A stretch of 64,000 nucleotides of DNA from Adiantum capillus-veneris. Lineage: Eukaryota; Streptophyta; Polypodiopsida; Polypodiales; Pteridaceae. Position 1 is the first letter of the stretch. Each line of letters starts with the position of its first letter. The notes below the pieces were generated by a model, which searched no databases, was not told where the DNA came from, and saw only the letters and a program-made list of their open reading frames with translations. The stretch lies in assembly GCA_014529385.2 (NCBI GenBank), contig CM043958.1:78480669-78544668 (forward strand), written 5' to 3'. Position numbers and translations under genes: made by a program. Of the stretch, positions 62,307 through 64,000 are shown one piece after another.

Positions 62307-63364
62307 AGTGTGGAAAGAGGTGAGAGAAGACTATGGGCTACTTGTGAGAAAAGTGGGCAAACTGGGGTCCACTCAAAAAATCATATCTCACCGCTGGTAG
62401 CTCTAAAAATCATGAAAAAATTTGAGGTGATTATTCAAAGCGTTGGCTACATTTTCTCTTTTTGACCACTGCTCCAAATTCGGAGTGGAGATGGATATTA
62501 AAAATCCCACCAAAAGACCTGTTTTTTCTTCACAAAAAGTCTTCAGTGGCCCCCTCCTTTGTTGAATTTGTACAATGCATCCAAGAGTGAGCCCCTCCTT
62601 TGTCATATCATAATACAAAGCATCCAAGTTGCCCTTGACACATGCATGGAGGAGGATTATTGGTGAATAAAGAAATATATACATGGTGGGACTAGTGTAT
62701 GGACTATTCATGGACTTTAGCTCAATGAGCACATGGTGTTAGAATAATGAGTAAAAATAATAATAAAAATATGGAGGAGTTATGGATATGGAAAGATATT
62801 GGAATCATATGATATGGTCCCTCTTTGAATTATTTTGGGTGAAAGAGGAAAAGGTATGCAAGTAAATAATATAATAAACGTAACCAATGAGTAGAAATCA
62901 ATTTTTTGTTTTCACGAGAGTGAGGGTGAAAATGTGGGAGTGATTTGTATAAAGGCAAAATATGAGATTAGAGTATGTACATATTGGCAAAAAATATAAT
63001 TATGGTGTAAGAGGATGAAAGAAGGTGTACATAGGTTTAATAAAACACACACCTAAGTAGAAATATTTAAATAAAATACCAAAATAATTATAAAAAATCC
63101 TTATATTTAGGCCATATATACAATGAAATATTTACACACAAAGAGGCCATAATATTTTTTTATTTTTTTATTTTTTTTATTTTTTTGGCTCAACTAGCAC
63201 AGTGACTAGCTAGCTGAGGGTTTTTAAGAAGATATGGGAAAAGCCCCTAACTCACACAAGCCTATGTACAGTGAAATGGTAGGGATAGCCATAGCGTTTG
63301 GGTGAATTTGGTAGGGTGGAGTAACTTACTATGGCAATTACGGAGAGCCGAAAAACGGCTATCA
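60687..63364 (-). repeat. Beta-prime 5' LTR (right, 2678 bp)
   Basis: It runs TGAGGCGGTCC to CGGCTATCA on the plus strand. It has a 25-30 bp deletion near 60905 relative to beta, (GA)n at 61681-61714, (GT)n at 62237-62303 and the TATA box at 61500-61511. Confidence 0.88.
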
Positions 63365-64000
63365 GTGGTATAATTCTTTTTTTCCATGTTCAATTGTCGG
63401 CTAGCATAAGAAATAGGAAAGTCAATTTTTCCATCTCCTGGTTGGCCTAGTATACAACCAATAGCAAAGTTTGAAGCATCTACATGTACATGGAATACCT
63501 TATCCCAATCTGGTGCTTTCAATATTGGAGCTGAGGTGAGAGCTTGCTTAAGATTCATGAAGGATTCTTCCCATGCCTCGCTCCATTCAAAGTGTGTAAT
63601 CAAACTATACATGGGTTTTGCAATTATAGCATACATGTAGATGAATCGTCTGTAATATCCACAATGTCCCATGAATGCTTGTATCCCCTTGAATGTTGTT
63701 GGTCTAGGAAAATCAGCAATGACATGAATCTTTTCAATATCAGTAGCTATGCCATTTTTAGACACTATATATCCAAGAATTTTTCCTTGTCTTCCCATGA
63801 ATGTGCACTTTTCAGGATTTAAGCAAATCCTATAAAGTCTACATTTCTCGAATACCTTTTTGAGGTGTTCAAAATAATCAGCCTAGATTGACGAATGTAC
63901 GCATAGATCATCCATGTATACTTCTAATAATTTCTGAAGATACTCTTTGAAAGCATGGCTCATCAACCTCTAAAATGTGGCTGGAGCATTAGTTAACCCA
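63365..64000 (-). pseudogene. Gamma-2: Ty3/gypsy RT and RNase H fragment
   Basis: This is part of another gypsy polyprotein read on the minus strand, running off the right edge of the window. From right to left it shows GLTNAPATF, the catalytic VYMDD box (near 63915), FLGYIVS-type GKILGYIVSKNG, FMGHCGYYRRFI, and the RNase H start FHVHVDASNFAIGCIL with PISYASRQLN. Two stops (about 63965 and 63880) interrupt it. The coding sequence is cut at 63364/63365 within the RNase H domain by beta-prime. It differs from gamma in the RT box (YMDD against LDD) and in sequence, so it is a separate lineage. Confidence 0.85.

Larger units (their letters stand above)
58073..63364 (-). mobile_element. Beta-prime: second copy of beta, left LTR truncated
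   Basis: It has the same organisation as beta: right 5' LTR complete (60687-63364), interior 58243-60686, and only the last 170 bp of the left 3' LTR (58073-58242). On the right it abuts gamma-2 coding sequence; on the left it abuts the MULE gene. Because the left LTR is cut and the flanks come from different genes, the left junction arose by a deletion or recombination rather than by simple insertion. Confidence 0.85.

Overview
The window looks like transposon-filled intergenic DNA from a large plant nuclear genome. The reasons are LTR elements with the plant initiator-Met primer site (TGGTATCAGAGCC), a MULE-type transposase gene with GT-AG introns, an L1-like LINE family, nested Ty3/gypsy elements and long CT/GA, GT and CA microsatellites. 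A non-seed land plant such as a fern or lycophyte is possible, but that is a guess. I recognise no ordinary host housekeeping gene, and almost every coding region seen is a broken mobile-element gene.

1-17.9 kb is a CT-rich block. Very long (CT)n arrays alternate with about 200 bp MITE-like elements whose ends are inverted repeats (AGTGTTCGGGAAAAAT ... ATTTTTCCCGAACACT), and with GC-rich spacer units. Three copies of one LINE family sit in this block: A (752-1952, 5' truncated), B (2996-6413, truncated at both ends) and C (11587-16159, structurally full length with ORF1 and ORF2). Where LINE 3' ends survive they run through (TCTA)n straight into (TC)n, and copies A and C also have (CT)n directly at their 5' edge. 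The 6.4-8.4 kb stretch is a diverged LTR-like remnant. It is followed by an unrecognised acidic reading frame on the minus strand (8413-8952).

18.1-24.6 kb holds a diverged ~0.7 kb direct duplication, a short LTR element (20348-22658) with PBS, PPT, LTRs and a near-matching TSD but no intact genes, and unassigned sequence.

24.6-42.9 kb is a three-level nest. A minus-strand Ty3/gypsy element (gamma) has its integrase gene split by a plus-strand, gag-only element with 2.77 kb LTRs (alpha, 25301-40452, TSD AGTCA). Alpha's gag gene is split in turn by a minus-strand element (beta, 29295-37270, TSD GTAC) with ~2.7 kb LTRs and one gag-type reading frame of 704 codons. A second copy of beta (beta-prime, 58073-63364) lies to the right, between a truncated MULE gene and another gypsy fragment (gamma-2, 63365-64000).

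42.9-50.3 kb holds an LTR edge and a long broken minus-strand reading frame (delta), diverged ~285 bp repeats with a palindromic core, and a three-unit repeat whose units each end in a different microsatellite. 50.5-58.1 kb is the least ordinary part. On the minus strand is a five-exon pseudogene whose splice phases all agree and whose C-terminal exons look like a beta-class (N6/N4-type) DNA methyltransferase. On the plus strand, head to head with it, is an intron-containing MULE transposase pseudogene. Between them lie a near-perfect 128 bp palindrome and a MITE-like inverted repeat.
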